Assembly (NCBI RefSeq): GCF_020497125.1
Contig: NC_059080.1
Span: 74,816,618-74,880,617 of the forward strand
Direction of reading: 5' to 3'
Length of the DNA stretch: 64,000 nt
Source of the DNA: Mauremys mutica
Lineage: Eukaryota; Chordata; Testudines; Geoemydidae
How positions within the stretch are numbered: the stretch's first letter is position 1; each line of letters opens with the position of its first letter. The translations under genes and the position numbers were made by a program. The notes under the pieces were generated by a model that saw only the letters and a list, made by a program, of their open reading frames with translations, had not been told where the DNA came from and searched no databases. This document shows positions 43,381 to 55,312 of the stretch, piece by piece.

Positions 43381-45913
43381 CCGCATACTATAGCCCTGTA
43401 TGAGGGCCAGTCACAGTGAACTATCTATTTTCAGTCATTAGTTGCATTTAAGAAGGGGGGGGAATCATACTACAGGGAAAAAAAAAGTATTATACTATCA
43501 TGAACTGCTCTCGGTGCAAGTCACACCAAACAATGGAGAGGAACAGGGACATGTCCTGCCTTGACATCACCATGCAGTGGTTTAGAGCACTGGCTGGCTA
43601 TGAAGGGGAGTGCAAACTGCACCCTCTGTGCACTTGAGAGCTCTGGGAAATATTATGCCCCCCCAGTCAGGGGACGTCATGTTTTGAGGAGCTCCTCTTG
43701 TGTTAGAGTGGTGCCACACTGCCAAGAACACAGCTATCTTACTGGCACAGCAAGTCCTTCGCTATGTATTTTGAAGATAAACTTTTTGGCCCCCAGTCTC
43801 TCTCTTGCCCTCCCCAGTCTGCGTATTATTAGTGAGTCACTTGGAAGTGCTAGCCGCCAAAGGAGGAGAAAGAGGCATTAATAGTTGAGGCTCTGGAATG
43901 GTCAGTCAGTGGCACCTAAAAGTAGATGCTGTATGTTGATTGGGAAGTACAGAGATATTTCCATTTTAGTCCTGATGCACCAGCAGAGTGCCTTGTTAAG
44001 AACAGCTCAGATCAAAAGGTTACCATTTTTCCTCCATGTTGCTACATTCTTTCCTGAGAGAACTGTCTATACTCCTTCAGTCCCTCCCCCATTCTTTCCC
44101 ATATTGGCTATCACACAGTGGAAACTGAAGCTGTTAATCTGTGTTCAGGTGTAATGGATCAATTGATTAATTCATCTCTGTTACTATGTACCTTCATTCT
44201 CCAGGGAGGAAGTTCCATTAGGGAGGTATTCCTTGACTGCCTACAGGATTGGAGGGCACTTAATTTAGTACAGGTTATTCAGGAACCGGGAATAATTTGT
44301 GTGTAGGCAGTTAAAGCCTAATCCAAAAAGTTAGAAGGGAAAAATAATCCAAATGTAGATGTTTTTGGGGGGCTAGGCTTGCATGTCTGGACATTTTGAG
44401 TAAGATTTTTAAAACCTGGTCTCCTTTGTTATGCTCACAATTTTCAGCTAAATGTAACTGCAGGCACAATTTTGTTCCCATAAATATTTGTGGATGCGAC
44501 TATCATTTGGGCACAGTCTAAAACAGGCTATTAATTTTTTTTTCAGTTTGTTCCAGAATTATTCCTTTAAAGAAGGAAGGTTTGATTCAATAGATGCTGT
44601 AAAGCAAATCCCTCCTAGAATAATATTTTTTTCCACACTTGACTGAGTATCTTAGAGCTATAAGTATAACCAATTGCACATGGTGCTATGGATACTTGCT
44701 GTCTTTATGAAGAATACTCTCTTGAAATAACCCAAGACATATGCCTGTCAAGATCCTTGTAATCATCCAGGTTTTATGGTCTTTATTGGACTGGAAATTT
44801 TTCAATTAAACAGACAATTGCTGTTGGGGACAGTACTGAGAACAGTGGAAAATGCTGCATTCACATGAAAAGGATCTTAAACATTCTCTGTCAGAAGCTC
44901 CATTACAGGTATGTAGGCAGTGATGTATAATCAAACTGGAAAATAATTTATGTAGTCAGAGTAATATCGGAATATTCTGATGTGTGTGTCACTAATACAA
45001 CTGCCTTTTTTATTTGATTAGTGGATAAAATGTTGCTGAGAAACATGTAAATCATCACTGCATATTGCTGCTGAATGTTTTACATAACTTCACTTTTTTT
45101 AAACAGTATTTTCTTAATGCATTGGTGTGTCTGATGTATTGGGGAAAAAAAATGCTCTGGGTAATGTTGGCCATGGTGCAGTCCACAAATCCAGTCATGT
45201 GTAAATTAGGGATGGGTGAACTATTTGAGAGTGAGGAGAATGTGAGAATTGCCTCAAGCCAAGCCTAATTCAAAGTGGGGTTTTTTTCTAGTTTGAAATA
45301 GCCTTTGTTAAATGTTTATGTATATCTAAGCTGCTTAGCAACTGAAAAGTTCAGAAGAGGAAACATTTTGAATGTAACACTGGGCCTAATTGTGTTCTCA
45401 CTTACGCTGATTTTGATTGTGTGTGATTTTTTTCCATGGATTTCAATGTTGTTACTTCTGGGTATATGGATGTAAGGGAATCAGGCTGTTTTATCCTATT
45501 TTGTTGTTACAGCAAATAGTATTGAGAATGTCCCAAGAAAGCTCATTTTTTTCTCACAAGGTTTCCTGATCAGTTCCAAAGAGGCTTGGAAAAATTTGAG
45601 CTAATCATGATGGGCCACTGATGTTTGGTTACGTTGATGATGTAAATCCCAAGTTGCTAGACTCATGTAATAGAGGGCAAGAATCTGCCCCCAAGTGTCT
45701 GAATACTAAATTCAACTAATCAGCCTTGTGAGGTTCTCCATCACTAAGTGTAAATGACGTAGTGTTGTGTGGAGGGAATTATAATCACTGAATAGCATGT
45801 AACATACAGAAATATGAGGAAGATACTGTATACATATACTAGACCAAATTTTGCCTTCTGTGACAGTGAAAGTCTTGTCTCACATCAGTTGTTCCTCATA
45901 TGGTATAGAGAAC
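43381..45913. other. Unassigned, with an old amniote repeat block at 45,379-45,470
   Basis: No gene is recognised. The block contains TGGGCCTAATTGTGTTCTCA and GGATTTCAATGTTGTTACTTC, decayed halves of the same old repeat seen at 22.4 and 62.8 kb. A 106-codon frame at 43,561-43,881 has no recognisable domain. Confidence 0.4.
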
Positions 45914-46523
45914 TGTGGTATCATCCTGGGAATTAGCTCTCCCAGCCCGGAGCGCCCTCTGCAGGCCGGTGTCTCACTTGGGTTCTGCCCCTAGTGGTAA
46001 CCCACAACCTGGGTCTCCCCACCCAGGGGAACCCCCAACCCTCTATCTCCACCCTGCCTCAGTGGCTACTGCGAGTCACCATCTAGCCCCAGGTCACTGG
46101 GGCAGACTGCAGTCTGTAAACCACTCATCGTCTGCAAGGGGGGTTAGGACCTGCTGCCTTTGCCTATCTCTGGGCTGCCCCTCTGCAGTCCCAGTACCTA
46201 TTTTGCCTTTTTTGCAAGGCCTGCAGCCTGGGGTTTTTCCTGGCTGGAGCTCCCAGATCCCTCTGCCCTTCCCCAGCACTGCTCCACCTCAGGTGCCCTG
46301 CTCAGCTCCCAGACAGCCAGGCCCTTCTCTTTCAAGAAGCAAGAGAGAGAGAGTGTGTTAGCTTCTGGCCCACTGCCCTCTTATAAGGGCCAGCTGGGCC
46401 CTGATTAAGCTGGCCACAGCCGTGGCTGCTTTCCCCATCAGCCTACCCTTTCCCCCACCCCAGCCCTCTCCCAGGGCTGTTTTAAGCCCTTCAGGGCATG
46501 AGCGGGGTGACCATCCCGCTACA
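45914..46523 (-). mobile_element. Solo LTR of an endogenous retrovirus-like element, 610 bp
   Basis: On the minus strand it starts TGTAGCGGGATGG and ends GATACCACA, so it has the TG...CA termini of an LTR. Both sides carry AGAAC (45,909-45,913 and 46,524-46,528), a perfect 5-bp target duplication. The minus strand has a TATA-like CCTTATAAGAG box (rc of 46,376-46,390) followed by a CT-rich stretch that would lie near the transcription start. No internal retroviral genes are present, so the provirus was reduced to one LTR by recombination between its two LTRs. It could still act as a promoter or enhancer, which is untested. Confidence 0.85.
46376..46390 (-). promoter_or_regulatory. TATA-like box of the solo LTR
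   Basis: A CTTATAAG palindrome sits about 140 bp into the LTR on its sense strand, where U3 would end and R begin. Confidence 0.5.
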
Positions 46524-46752
46524 AGAACCGTCTACCTTATTTAATCATATAGACATGTGGACACAGGGTTTAAAACTTTGCCATCCTAATCTGCAAGGGT
46601 TTATATCCACTTTCTATTCACTCTATGCAGGCATCAATGGCTGCATAAGGTGCAAGGCAATGGAATCTCAGTCCCACTGTGTTTGGTTCAGTGTGACAGA
46701 AATAGTGGAAATATTAATATTGCACCAAGTTCTACTCTTCAAATTATATTTA

Positions 46753-46985
46753 AAGTTCATCTACACTGCAATTGGATGTGTCTGAGATAACTTTAATCTA
46801 GCTAGCCGAATTACTGATAGCTGTGAAGCCACGGTAGCTTGGGCTTCAGCACAGAACGCTGGGTACTTACCTGGGCAGCTAACCCGTGCTCCTGTGGTTT
46901 CACTGCTCCAGTTCCTGTGCTAGCTAGATTAAAGCTAGTTCAGGTATGTCTAAGTGAGCTGCATGGGTGCAGTGTAGATGTACTC
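46753..46985. mobile_element. Harbinger-like MITE, 233 bp
   Basis: The ends are AAGTTCATCTACACTGCA and, reversed, GAGTACATCTACACTGCA. TTA flanks both sides (46,750-46,752 and 46,986-46,988). The interior is also partly palindromic (CTAGCTAG and TTAAAGCTAG blocks). The right TTA is shared with the next Harbinger element. Confidence 0.8.
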
Positions 46986-47279
46986 TTAGGGTATCTCTAC
47001 ACTATGAAATTAGGTTGATTTTATAGAAGTCGATTTTTAGAAATCGATTTTATACAGTTGATTGAGTAGGTCCACACTAAGCGCATTAAGTCGGTGGAAT
47101 GCATCCTCACTACCGTGGCTAGCATTGACTTACAGAGAGGTGTACTATGGGTAGCTATCCCACAATTCCCACAGTCTCCGCTGTCCATTGGAATTCTGGG
47201 TTAAGCTCCTAATGCCTGATGGGGCAAAAACATTGTCACGGGTGGTTTTGGGTACATGTCGTCAGTCGCCCCTCCCTCC

Positions 47280-47393
47280 ATGAAAGCAATGGCAGATGAT
47301 CGTTTCGTGCCAGACACCAGGGTGATTAGAAGAGCACAGCAAGGCATGCTGCACATCAGAAAGGCTTTGAAAACCAGTTTCATGACTGGCTAG
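47280..47393 (+). pseudogene. Harbinger transposase C-terminal tail
   Basis: A 37-codon + frame runs from ATG 47,280 to TAG 47,391-47,393 and contains DTRVIRRAQQGMLHIRKAL. This basic helix-rich tail is what I expect at the far C-terminus of the Harbinger transposase of this family, here joined directly to the element's 5' region. The catalytic DDE region has been deleted. The assignment rests on position and a short motif. Confidence 0.5.
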
Positions 47394-47754
47394 GCTTTGG
47401 TGTGACAGTTGTGTGTGTTTCTGCTTGATGCAAACCAACCCCCTCTGTTGATTTTAATTCCTTGTAAGCCAACCACCCTCCCACCTTCGAAATACAGCAA
47501 CTATTATTTTGAAACCATGTATTCTTTCTTTATTAATTAAATGAGATAACGGACAAGGTAGCCCGAGTGGGGTGAGGGAGGAGGGAAGGACATTGCTTAT
47601 TGTAGCCACACAAAAATCGAACTGTTTGAATGACAGCCTTCTGTTGCTTGGGCCAGCCTCTGGAGTGGAGTAGCTGGGTGCCTGGAGCCTCCCACCCCGT
47701 GTTCTTGGGCACCTGGGTGAGGAGGCTATGCAACATGGGGAGGAGGGTAGGTGG

Positions 47755-47964
47755 TTAAACAGTGCGGGGTCTGTGCTCTTGTGGGCTTTCCTGCAGCTCC
47801 AACAGTTGCTTCATCATGTCTGTTTGCTCCTCCATTAGCCTCAGCATAGCGTCCTGTCTCTGCTCTCCATGCTCACTTAATTCTTTCCTGGCCTCTGCCA
47901 CTGAATGCCTCCATGCCTCCCCTATCAGTGCGGGAGGACTGCATGAGCTCGGAAAACATGTCAT
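47755..47964 (-). pseudogene. Myb/SANT-like Harbinger protein, C-terminal coiled coil
   Basis: A minus-strand frame of 69 codons contains EARKELSEHGEQRQDAMLRL and MEEQTDMMKQLLELQ. It is closely similar in pattern to MREQTDTLRRLVDVLQ in exon 2 of the 13.2-kb copy (Leu-Met-x-Glu-Gln-Thr-Asp). This marks it as the C-terminal oligomerisation helix of the Myb/SANT-like partner. The DNA-binding exon is absent from this copy. Confidence 0.75.
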
Positions 47965-48434
47965 CGCAAGAGCAGTTTTTTCACTTTCTAATCTGCGATA
48001 ACCTTAGGGACGGAGATGATATGGGGAGCACAGAAACATTCTACACTCTACGATTCGGGGGGGACTGCACGGTCACCTGTGCTGCTGAGTTTGCCACGCT
48101 GACCAAACAGGAAATGAAATTCAAAAGTTCTCGGGGCTTTTCCTGTGTACCTGGCAAGTGTATCGGAGTTCAAAGTGCTGTCCAGAGCGGTCACAATGGA
48201 GCACTCTGGGATAGCTCCTGGGGCCAATACTGTCGATTTGCATCCGCACTACCCCAAATTTGACCCAGCAACGTTGATTTTAGCGCTACTCCCCTCACTG
48301 GGGAGGAGTATATAAGTCGATTTTAAGAGCCCTTTAGGTCAATGGAACGGGGTTGGTTGTGTGAATGCATTCATTTGTAAATCGACCTAACACGGCTAAA
48401 TTCAACCTAACCCCGTAGTGTACACCAGGTCTTA

Positions 48435-49704
48435 GATACCCCAGTGATAGAATAGATGGAATGGACACACGTTGTGGAAATACCAGCAGAACAGCCCCAA
48501 GAAGGCACTCTCTTTCTAGACTATTTTTTTCTTTGTTTATTTTCACTGCTAGGTTTAACTGCTTTTTTTTGTTGCACTGGTAAGACTCTAAAGGGCAAGT
48601 CTATCAGGACAAATCCTGTGGCATGGGTACTGGTATATAATATCCTGAATGTTGTGCAGCCTCTTTGAGGTTGAGGACCATTTATGCATCACCCATATAC
48701 CGCTGATAGACTTTTAACTGTGCTGCAGGGATTTGATCAAACTATGCACCATCTGCATAGCTTGTGAGTCTTCTCCCCATCTTTCTCTCTGAACCTGACT
48801 TTGGCCACAATGTGATCTAGAAGTGTGTTGCTGCTAAGTGCCTTTTTGGCTTAGGATTCTCTGTGTCTCATGGTTGGTTTGAGAGTTACTCTAGGTTCTT
48901 TGGTGCCCCGGCAGGATTTTTATGAGGTGCTGGAGGTAACCCAGGTGGGTTTTTACTCATGATGAGAACTGTTGTGAGCAACTCTCTAAGGACAAGAAAG
49001 TGAGTCAGTGGAACTGACTCCATCCTACAGCTCCAGAGCCCATAGGCTGCCTGCTGCAAGTCACTCTCCTGAAGAATGTTCCTGCCACCATCATTCCTGT
49101 GCATCTCATAGTTTGGCATGATTTATTTAGGATAAATATTTGTGCTATTTGGAGAACATCAGAACTGTTCATGAAGTTTGTGCCACGAACTATGAAACTG
49201 ACATTGAGACAAAAAGCATCATATGCTGATTATGTGGTGACTAATAATGAAAGGAAAACAAGCTTGCATCCTTATCTCTGAGTGTATTTATATGCATTCA
49301 AGTGGGAAATAGACAATTTAATTTTGATCACTAACTGTTCACTCATATTCAGACTATTTTGCTCCAACAACTTGTTATTTTTCTCTGATAACTTAGAAGT
49401 CTTCATTGATTTAGATAATGAAGAAAGATGTTCCCTATTATGGTGCCAATATAAAATGTATAGATGGCAGCACACAAATGTTGATCTGTTGTACTCACTT
49501 GCTCTCATAGTTGAATCTCATTACTTCACGTCTGTATCTGTGAACTAATGTGAAGAATTCTGTGCTCATTTGATGATTTCTTCAATAGAAGAGAGAAAAA
49601 GTTTAATTGTTTTTCCTCTGCAAAATATTGTAGCCTCAAGGTATTTGAAAGAAGGAGGCAAGACTACATTACCTTAAAGAATCCAACAGACTTGAAAGCA
49701 GCCC
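48435..49704. other. Unassigned non-coding DNA
   Basis: No gene or definable repeat. Confidence 0.4.
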
Positions 49705-50275
49705 TGTGATGGAGTTTGCAAATCCCACACTGAGCAGAAAAGGGGTAACACAGGTGCTGTGGGCTCAATCAGCCCCACCCTCCATCACCTGCAAGAGCTG
49801 TCAGGCTTGGAGGATATGGTTAAAAGGAGAGAGCCAGCTCTCTTGAGAGGAGGCTGAGAGGAAGAGCAGAATTCTTATACCAACTCCCTGAAGGAAGGTC
49901 TGACTGGAGCCAGACTGCAGGGTGCTAGAGGCTCCCTGAGGGAAGGTAGGCCTGGTGTTGGAGTATTGCATTTTCTGTTCTACATGGGACCTGTTTACGG
50001 TCTGAGTGGCACTGCTTCAGATCACACCTGTGCTTCCACCTCCAAAGTGGTGATCATCTTCAATAAGCATTTGTTGGTTTGTCATAATTTGTCATGAGTC
50101 CCAAAACAACATGGTCACAAGCCTTCATGCTGCAGGACCTACTCTCCTCGAGTTGAGAACAAGTGGTGCCACTCACCAAAAGAGCACTTTGTTAATTTTT
50201 GCGTTCCCGCAGCCTCTCTCTTAAACCACCTGCAATCCAGTCACTGGGGAACAGGGAGTCCATTACAGCATAACT
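49705..50275 (+). repeat. Possible LTR-like segment
   Basis: It starts TGTGATGGAGTTTGC and contains GGTTAAAAGGAGAGAGCC, which could be a TATA region. Base composition differs from both flanks. No matching 5-bp flanks or CA end were found, so this is tentative. Confidence 0.35.
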
Positions 50276-50752
50276 GTTCAGTCCTGCTGATACAAAATCA
50301 TTTAATTTAAAAGAGAAGTCTCAGGGCTACTAAAAAAAGGGGATAGGAGCTACCTCTTTTACAGAACTTAGCAACAGGCCTTGATCCTTCTAGTGCTATT
50401 CTAATATAAATGAATAGTAATAGAAAATTCCACTCAGTTCCTTACAATAAAGATGAGGTGGATAGAAGTTCCTTTATAGTACCATTCCTAGATACTACTG
50501 TGTTAGGAGCATTGTAAATGCATAGACTAACAATCACATATTCAACAATCATATTGTGATCTGACTAAACAAAAGAAAATTGATTCTGGTAGTGCAGGAA
50601 TTTCGCCAGGGAAATAACCTTTGCTTTGATCTCCTTGATCTCCTTTTCTCCTCAAAAATGTCTTGACAGACTATAAAGGGTTTTTTTGATGGTTAAAAGT
50701 GAATTGAAATGTGCGTTAAATACAAAACCCTGTTTGTACTATTTAAGGATCC

Positions 50753-50846
50753 AATCCTGAAGCCTTTACTATCTTGAGCAATCCTATTAAAATCAGTGGT
50801 AGTGCTCATGTGAGTAAGGGCTGCAGGATACAGCCCATACTTGTTA
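50753..50846. repeat. Short palindromic sauropsid repeat
   Basis: The arm GGATCCAATCCTGAAGCC and the reversed arm GGGCTGTATCCTGCAGCCC-like sequence at the right flank a TAAAATCAGTGGTAGTGCTCA core. The pattern is that of an old hairpin MITE. Confidence 0.5.
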
Positions 50847-50861
50847 ACTGAATCTTAGAAA

Positions 50862-51335
50862 CATAGGACTGGAAGAGACCTCGAGAGGTCATCTAATCCA
50901 GTCCCCTACACTCAGGGCAGGGCTAAGTATTATCTGGACCATCCCTGACAGTTGTTTGTCTAACCTGCTCTTAAAAACCTCCAATGATGGAGATTCTACA
51001 ACCTCCCTAGGCAATTTAGTCCAGTGCTTAAACCACCCTGATAGTCAAGAAGTTTTTCCTAATGTCAAACCTAAACCACCCAATGCTGCAATTTAAGCCC
51101 ATTGCTTCTTGTTCTAACCTCAGAGGTTAAGGAGAACAATTTTTCTCCTTCCTCCTTGTAACAACCTATGTACTTGAAAACTTATCATGTCCTCTCCTCA
51201 GTCTTTTCTTCTCCAGACTAAACAAACCCAGTTTTTTCAATTGTCCCTCAGTGATCGTGTTTTCTAGACATTTAATCATTTTTATTGCTCTTCTCTGGGC
51301 TTTCTCCAATTTGTCCACATCTTTCCTGAAATGGG
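50862..51335 (-). repeat. CR1 LINE 3' end
   Basis: On the + strand it reads ACTGGAAGAGACCTCGAGAGG, TCATCTAATCCAGTCCCCT, CCTCCCTAGGCAATTTAGTC, AGTTTTTCCTAATGTC and TTTCTCCAATTTGTCCAC. These are the reverse complement of CR1 ORF2 end plus 3' UTR. It is 5'-truncated. The last coding part is decayed by frameshifts. Confidence 0.85.
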
Positions 51336-52464
51336 GGTAGATTTACAAATGATACATTTTAATATAGACCATTTGAATACTGTTTTTTTTCCTTGTTCAT
51401 GAAAAGGTACATGAACCTCAGTTCATGTTAAGTACTTCTTTTATAAGTATGTGATAGGGATAACATTTAAAATTATCAGAGGAATACAGGTCCCTGCTGT
51501 GTGTTGGATGATGGTTGTTGCCATAAATGCAGGAGGAACACAGATACCTGTATTCAGTTATTGGCAGGTGTGACTTTCCCTTCCACCTTTAAGTGTTTGT
51601 ATTTGTAAATTTAAAGCTGTACAGACATTTTTTGAAAGATTTAAGATCTCAGATTCCTTCCTTGTCTTTTTAATCAGGGGGTCCCAACTGTGGAATGTGA
51701 GGTGAATGTTCCATCTAGTCACTTCACTACAATGTTTTTTAAGAAGATGGTACATGAACCATTGAAGAGCTGCTGATTTAAATGCTTTCATAAAAGTATA
51801 CTAAACATATTTAAAATGATATAATGACATAAAACCCTCAGGCTGAAATTCTGGTCCCACTGAAGTCAATGGCAACAGGATTTCACCCTCAGGCGTTCTA
51901 CTGAATGTAACTGTTATATTAACCTAGTCCACTGCATTCATGGGAGCTAAGCATTGGAGCTCTTGGTTTCCAAGTGGATTTTAACATGCTGGTTTTCACC
52001 TAGAAAGTCCTATATGACTTGAGACTTTCCTATTTGAGCGATTGCTGCTATGGGGTGTGGCAGAACAGTGTGGTGAGAGAAGGCAATTGGCTGAAGTGCT
52101 CAAGCTGGAGTCTCCACCATTTAATAGAGTAGAGGTTGATGGCAGGGCATTTTCCATGAAGATATTTCAAACTTGCGGACTTACTCCTTTCCTGCCCTTC
52201 TTGCTCTGAAATAGCCATGTGATGAAGAAGGAAGTCTCTCTCAGCCAAATCTTTTCTTTCCTTGCTCTCATATGAAGCAGATAACAGAATACTTACATGC
52301 CCTTGGCCACAACTCCCCTCATGACTCTGCCATCCATAAATGTTATGGGCTCCATGACAATAGCATACCTGGCGCCAGCTTATGCCAAGGTCCCCATGTC
52401 TCAACTGAACACTGACAAAGACATAGCTTAGATCAGTATGGCTAGCCCGTGTGTTAACATAATT
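51336..52464. other. Unassigned; one short palindromic repeat
   Basis: Bases 51,838-51,898 carry CTGAAATTCTGGTCCCAC, GAAGTCAATGG and AGGATTTCACCCTCAGG, the same repeat type as at 25.4 kb. No gene is recognised. Confidence 0.45.
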
Positions 52465-52665
52465 CAGTGTTTCTCAAACTGGGGTCGCCGCTTGTGTAGG
52501 GAAAGCCCCTGGCGGGCCAGGCTGGTTTGTTTACCTGTCCCATCCACAGGTTCAGCTGATCGCAGCTCCCACTGGCCGCGGTTCGCCACTTCCAGCAGCT
52601 CCCATTGGCCCGGCCCGCCAGGGGCTTTCCCTACGCAAGCGGCGACCCCAGTTTGAGAAACACTG
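52465..52665. mobile_element. hAT-type MITE, near-perfect hairpin, 201 bp
   Basis: The first about 54 bases (CAGTGTTTCTCAAACTGGGG ... GGCGGGCC) and the last about 54 are nearly exact reverse complements. The flanking 8-mers ACATAATT (52,457-52,464) and ATATAGTT (52,666-52,673) match at 6 of 8. The TTTCTCAAACTGGGG end also occurs inside the 725-1347 element. Confidence 0.8.
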
Positions 52666-55054
52666 ATATAGTTGAAATAGATATTAGCATTATAAGAATG
52701 TGTTTAGTATTCATTCTTTATTGAATGAATGTTTGTAAATTGCTGTATGCATTAATCTCACTTATAACATCTGTATGCCCACATTATAAAATAATGTTGA
52801 GCATTTGTATTGTAAGCCAATGTAACTGTGTAAAATACCAGACAGGAGAGAGACATTAATTGGTGTGAAATGCTGGTTTCCAACAGAAAGTATTTTGTGC
52901 TGCCCAATGGGGAAGATCCATCAACACCAGATGAACTATTGTGGAATATTAAAGAAGACGCAATACATTGATTGTTCTCGCCCCACATGAATATGAGTCA
53001 TGCAAGTGAATTCCTCACATTAGCTGAGTTTGCAGCTTAGTGCAAGGGGGGGAAAGGAATAAACAACCTCTAAGAAGGAGGAACTATATCGATATGCTGC
53101 TTGGACTCTGAGAAGCAAGGTTTTCTAGGCATAAGCAACAACTCTATTTCTTAGCCTAAAGGACATAGAGCGCTTGCTTATTATAGGAGCTTCAGTTACC
53201 TTTTGAAACTTGAGATTGTAACTCACTTGTGTGTGTGTTCACCTGCTTTAAACTTGTAAGTAACTCTTGTTTCCTTTTCCTATATAATACATCTTTAGAT
53301 AGTTTATTATAGGATTGGCTATAAGCGTTGCCTTTGTCTTTGGTGTGAAATCTGAAGTGCACTTGACCTGGGGTAAGTAACTCATTCTTTGGGACTGGGA
53401 GTAACCTGAATATTGCTATGATCCTTGGTGTAAGAGGCCATCTATCACAAAAGTAGGCTCACCTGAGTGACAAGATAGAGTACGTAAGGGTACCATCTGT
53501 GACTCCATGTCAAAGCTATGTATAGTACCTGAGTTTACATTTGATTGGTTGGTGAAATCGAAGTATAGAACTTGCCACCAGTTTGGAGTTTGTGCCCTGT
53601 TTCTTAACAGTCTGCCCCGAGGCTGGTACTCATGCTCTTGAGCCACTTCAGAACAGCTTGACAGGCTCCCCTTTACTGTTATTGGTCTTTTGGATGGGGC
53701 ATAGCCGAGCAGTCTTGTAACCTTCCAACCTATCTGGTCTTCCCAAAGGGCAGCTAGCTGGCCTGCTCCCCATCCTGTCACTTCTGGGGAAAGGGGATGC
53801 CTGTTCTCCAACATTCTTCCCATTCTTGTCATTAGACCTTTAATATCTAACAGCCACTTCCTTTCTCAGGCCATAGGGTTCTTTGTCTGAGATGCCCCAG
53901 AATGCACAAGGCTAATGTATAGTGCTAATGGAAGGAGTTTTCATAGTCCTGCTGCTACCAAAAGCTTCCTACTATCCAGAAGATGTGGAGAAAGCCAGCT
54001 AACAATCCTGAAAATGTCTATGTGTAGTAGGGGAGCAGGGGGAGGGAGATTTCAGATGACTAACTGCTCTCCTCTCCAATGAGAATGCACTAAATGTTAA
54101 AGAGGAAGCTGGGGCCTGTTGAGTGACATGTAAGAGAGGGGACATTTGACAGAGCTAAATCTTACTTGGGGTCTGCACTCACACAACAACTGGCATCATG
54201 TTGGAAAAACAGCCTTGCTAAGTATTAGATTTTTTTTTAAGTGAGAGAATGGGATTTTGGGGCCAAAATAATAAAAAGATATTTAAGTTCCCTTAGCAAT
54301 ATTAACTCAGGCACACTGCACAGCCTGTGACTCTCTTTAAATAAATATGTCACAAAATCATAAATAGAAATAAATGTACTATATATTAAACCACACACAT
54401 TTAAGCAGAAAATGAAGGCTATAGACTAGCATAATCTTAAGTGCTTTAAGTAATTAAAAATAAAATATATATTTTTTAAAATCCTACAGCAGGTAGAGAA
54501 ATTTATTAGGGCATTTCCTATCTCCCACAGGCAAAATCTTCCTTACTACAAATGTTAAGCCCAAGAAATATTGCTCAAAGATAAAGAAGGAAGCTGTTTA
54601 AAGGCCATGTAATGCATATTCTCATCCTGCTTCTTCATTAATATAACTTCATCTCAAGGTGAAAACTCCTTCTTTGACATGAGAACTCTTCTGTTTTTAA
54701 GAATTAGAGACTCTAGCCCCGTGGTTTCATGAACAGAACATAATAAGGGGGTTGAATGCATATCCTGGCAAATCAATAGATCACTTAAAGTGATACTATT
54801 CTTAAGACATTGAAAATAAATGGGTTCACTTTACAGTAGCTTTTTAAATTGTTTTGTACCACATGAGATTCATTTTTAATTAGAGGTCATGTGTTATGGC
54901 TCCATTTATTAATGCATTAGCCTTTGTGTGTGGAAATCAGTTTCAAATTAGCAATTGAAAAGGCTAAAATTCTCTTCAGTTTAATAATTTCTGTGGTCCT
55001 ATTTCTAGAGCTCTATCAATCCTATGTGATTCACAGGTATCTTTCACTAGTTTA
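52666..55054. other. Unassigned; LTR-like material at about 52,780-53,480
   Basis: The sequence from about 52,780 to 53,480 has features of a retroviral LTR or internal edge (GACCTGGGGTAAGTAACTC, GTAACCTGAATATTGC, several AATAAA-like stretches), but I could not fix ends or a target duplication. No gene is recognised in the rest. Confidence 0.35.
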
Positions 55055-55179
55055 TAAGGTGACAAGATGTCCCGATTTTATAGGGAGAGTCCTGATATTT
55101 GTGGGTTTGTCTTATATAGGTGCCTATTACCCCTCCACCTCCTGTCCCTATTTTTCACACTTGCTGTCTGGTCACCCTA
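55055..55179. mobile_element. hAT-type MITE, 125 bp (copy 2)
   Basis: The ends TAAGGTGACAAGATG and, reversed, TAGGGTGACCAGACA are flanked by perfect 8-mers CTAGTTTA (55,047-55,054 and 55,180-55,187). It is the same family as 29,545-29,667, differing by a small number of substitutions and indels. Confidence 0.92.
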
Positions 55180-55187
55180 CTAGTTTA

Positions 55188-55312
55188 GGCCCTGATCTTT
55201 CAAAGAGAATCATGCAGACTGACTCCTGCATGGAACACAATGGCTTTTGTGGGGCTCTGTGTGGGTTATTCATTCTGCCAATGTGGTGCTGCTTGCAGGA
55301 TCAGGACTTAGC
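55188..55312. repeat. Palindromic sauropsid repeat
   Basis: The left arm GCCCTGATCTTTCAAAG and the reversed right arm GTCCTGATCCTGCAAGC are inverted copies. The sequence between them is partly palindromic (ACTCCTGCATGGAACACAATGG region). It is immediately downstream of MITE copy 2. Confidence 0.6.

Larger units (their letters stand above)
46989..48431. mobile_element. Internally deleted PIF/Harbinger element, 1443 bp
   Basis: The termini are GGGTATCTCTACACT and, reversed, GACCTGGTGTACACT, flanked by TTA at 46,986-46,988 and 48,432-48,434. The subterminal regions carry several GTCGATTTT-type repeats. The left part matches the 11.6-kb element family (TAGCTATCCCACAATTCCC and CTGTCCATTGGAATTCTGGG). 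A transposase C-terminal tail (+) and a Myb/SANT-protein C-terminal coiled coil (-) remain, again convergent. The centre of both genes is deleted. Confidence 0.9.
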
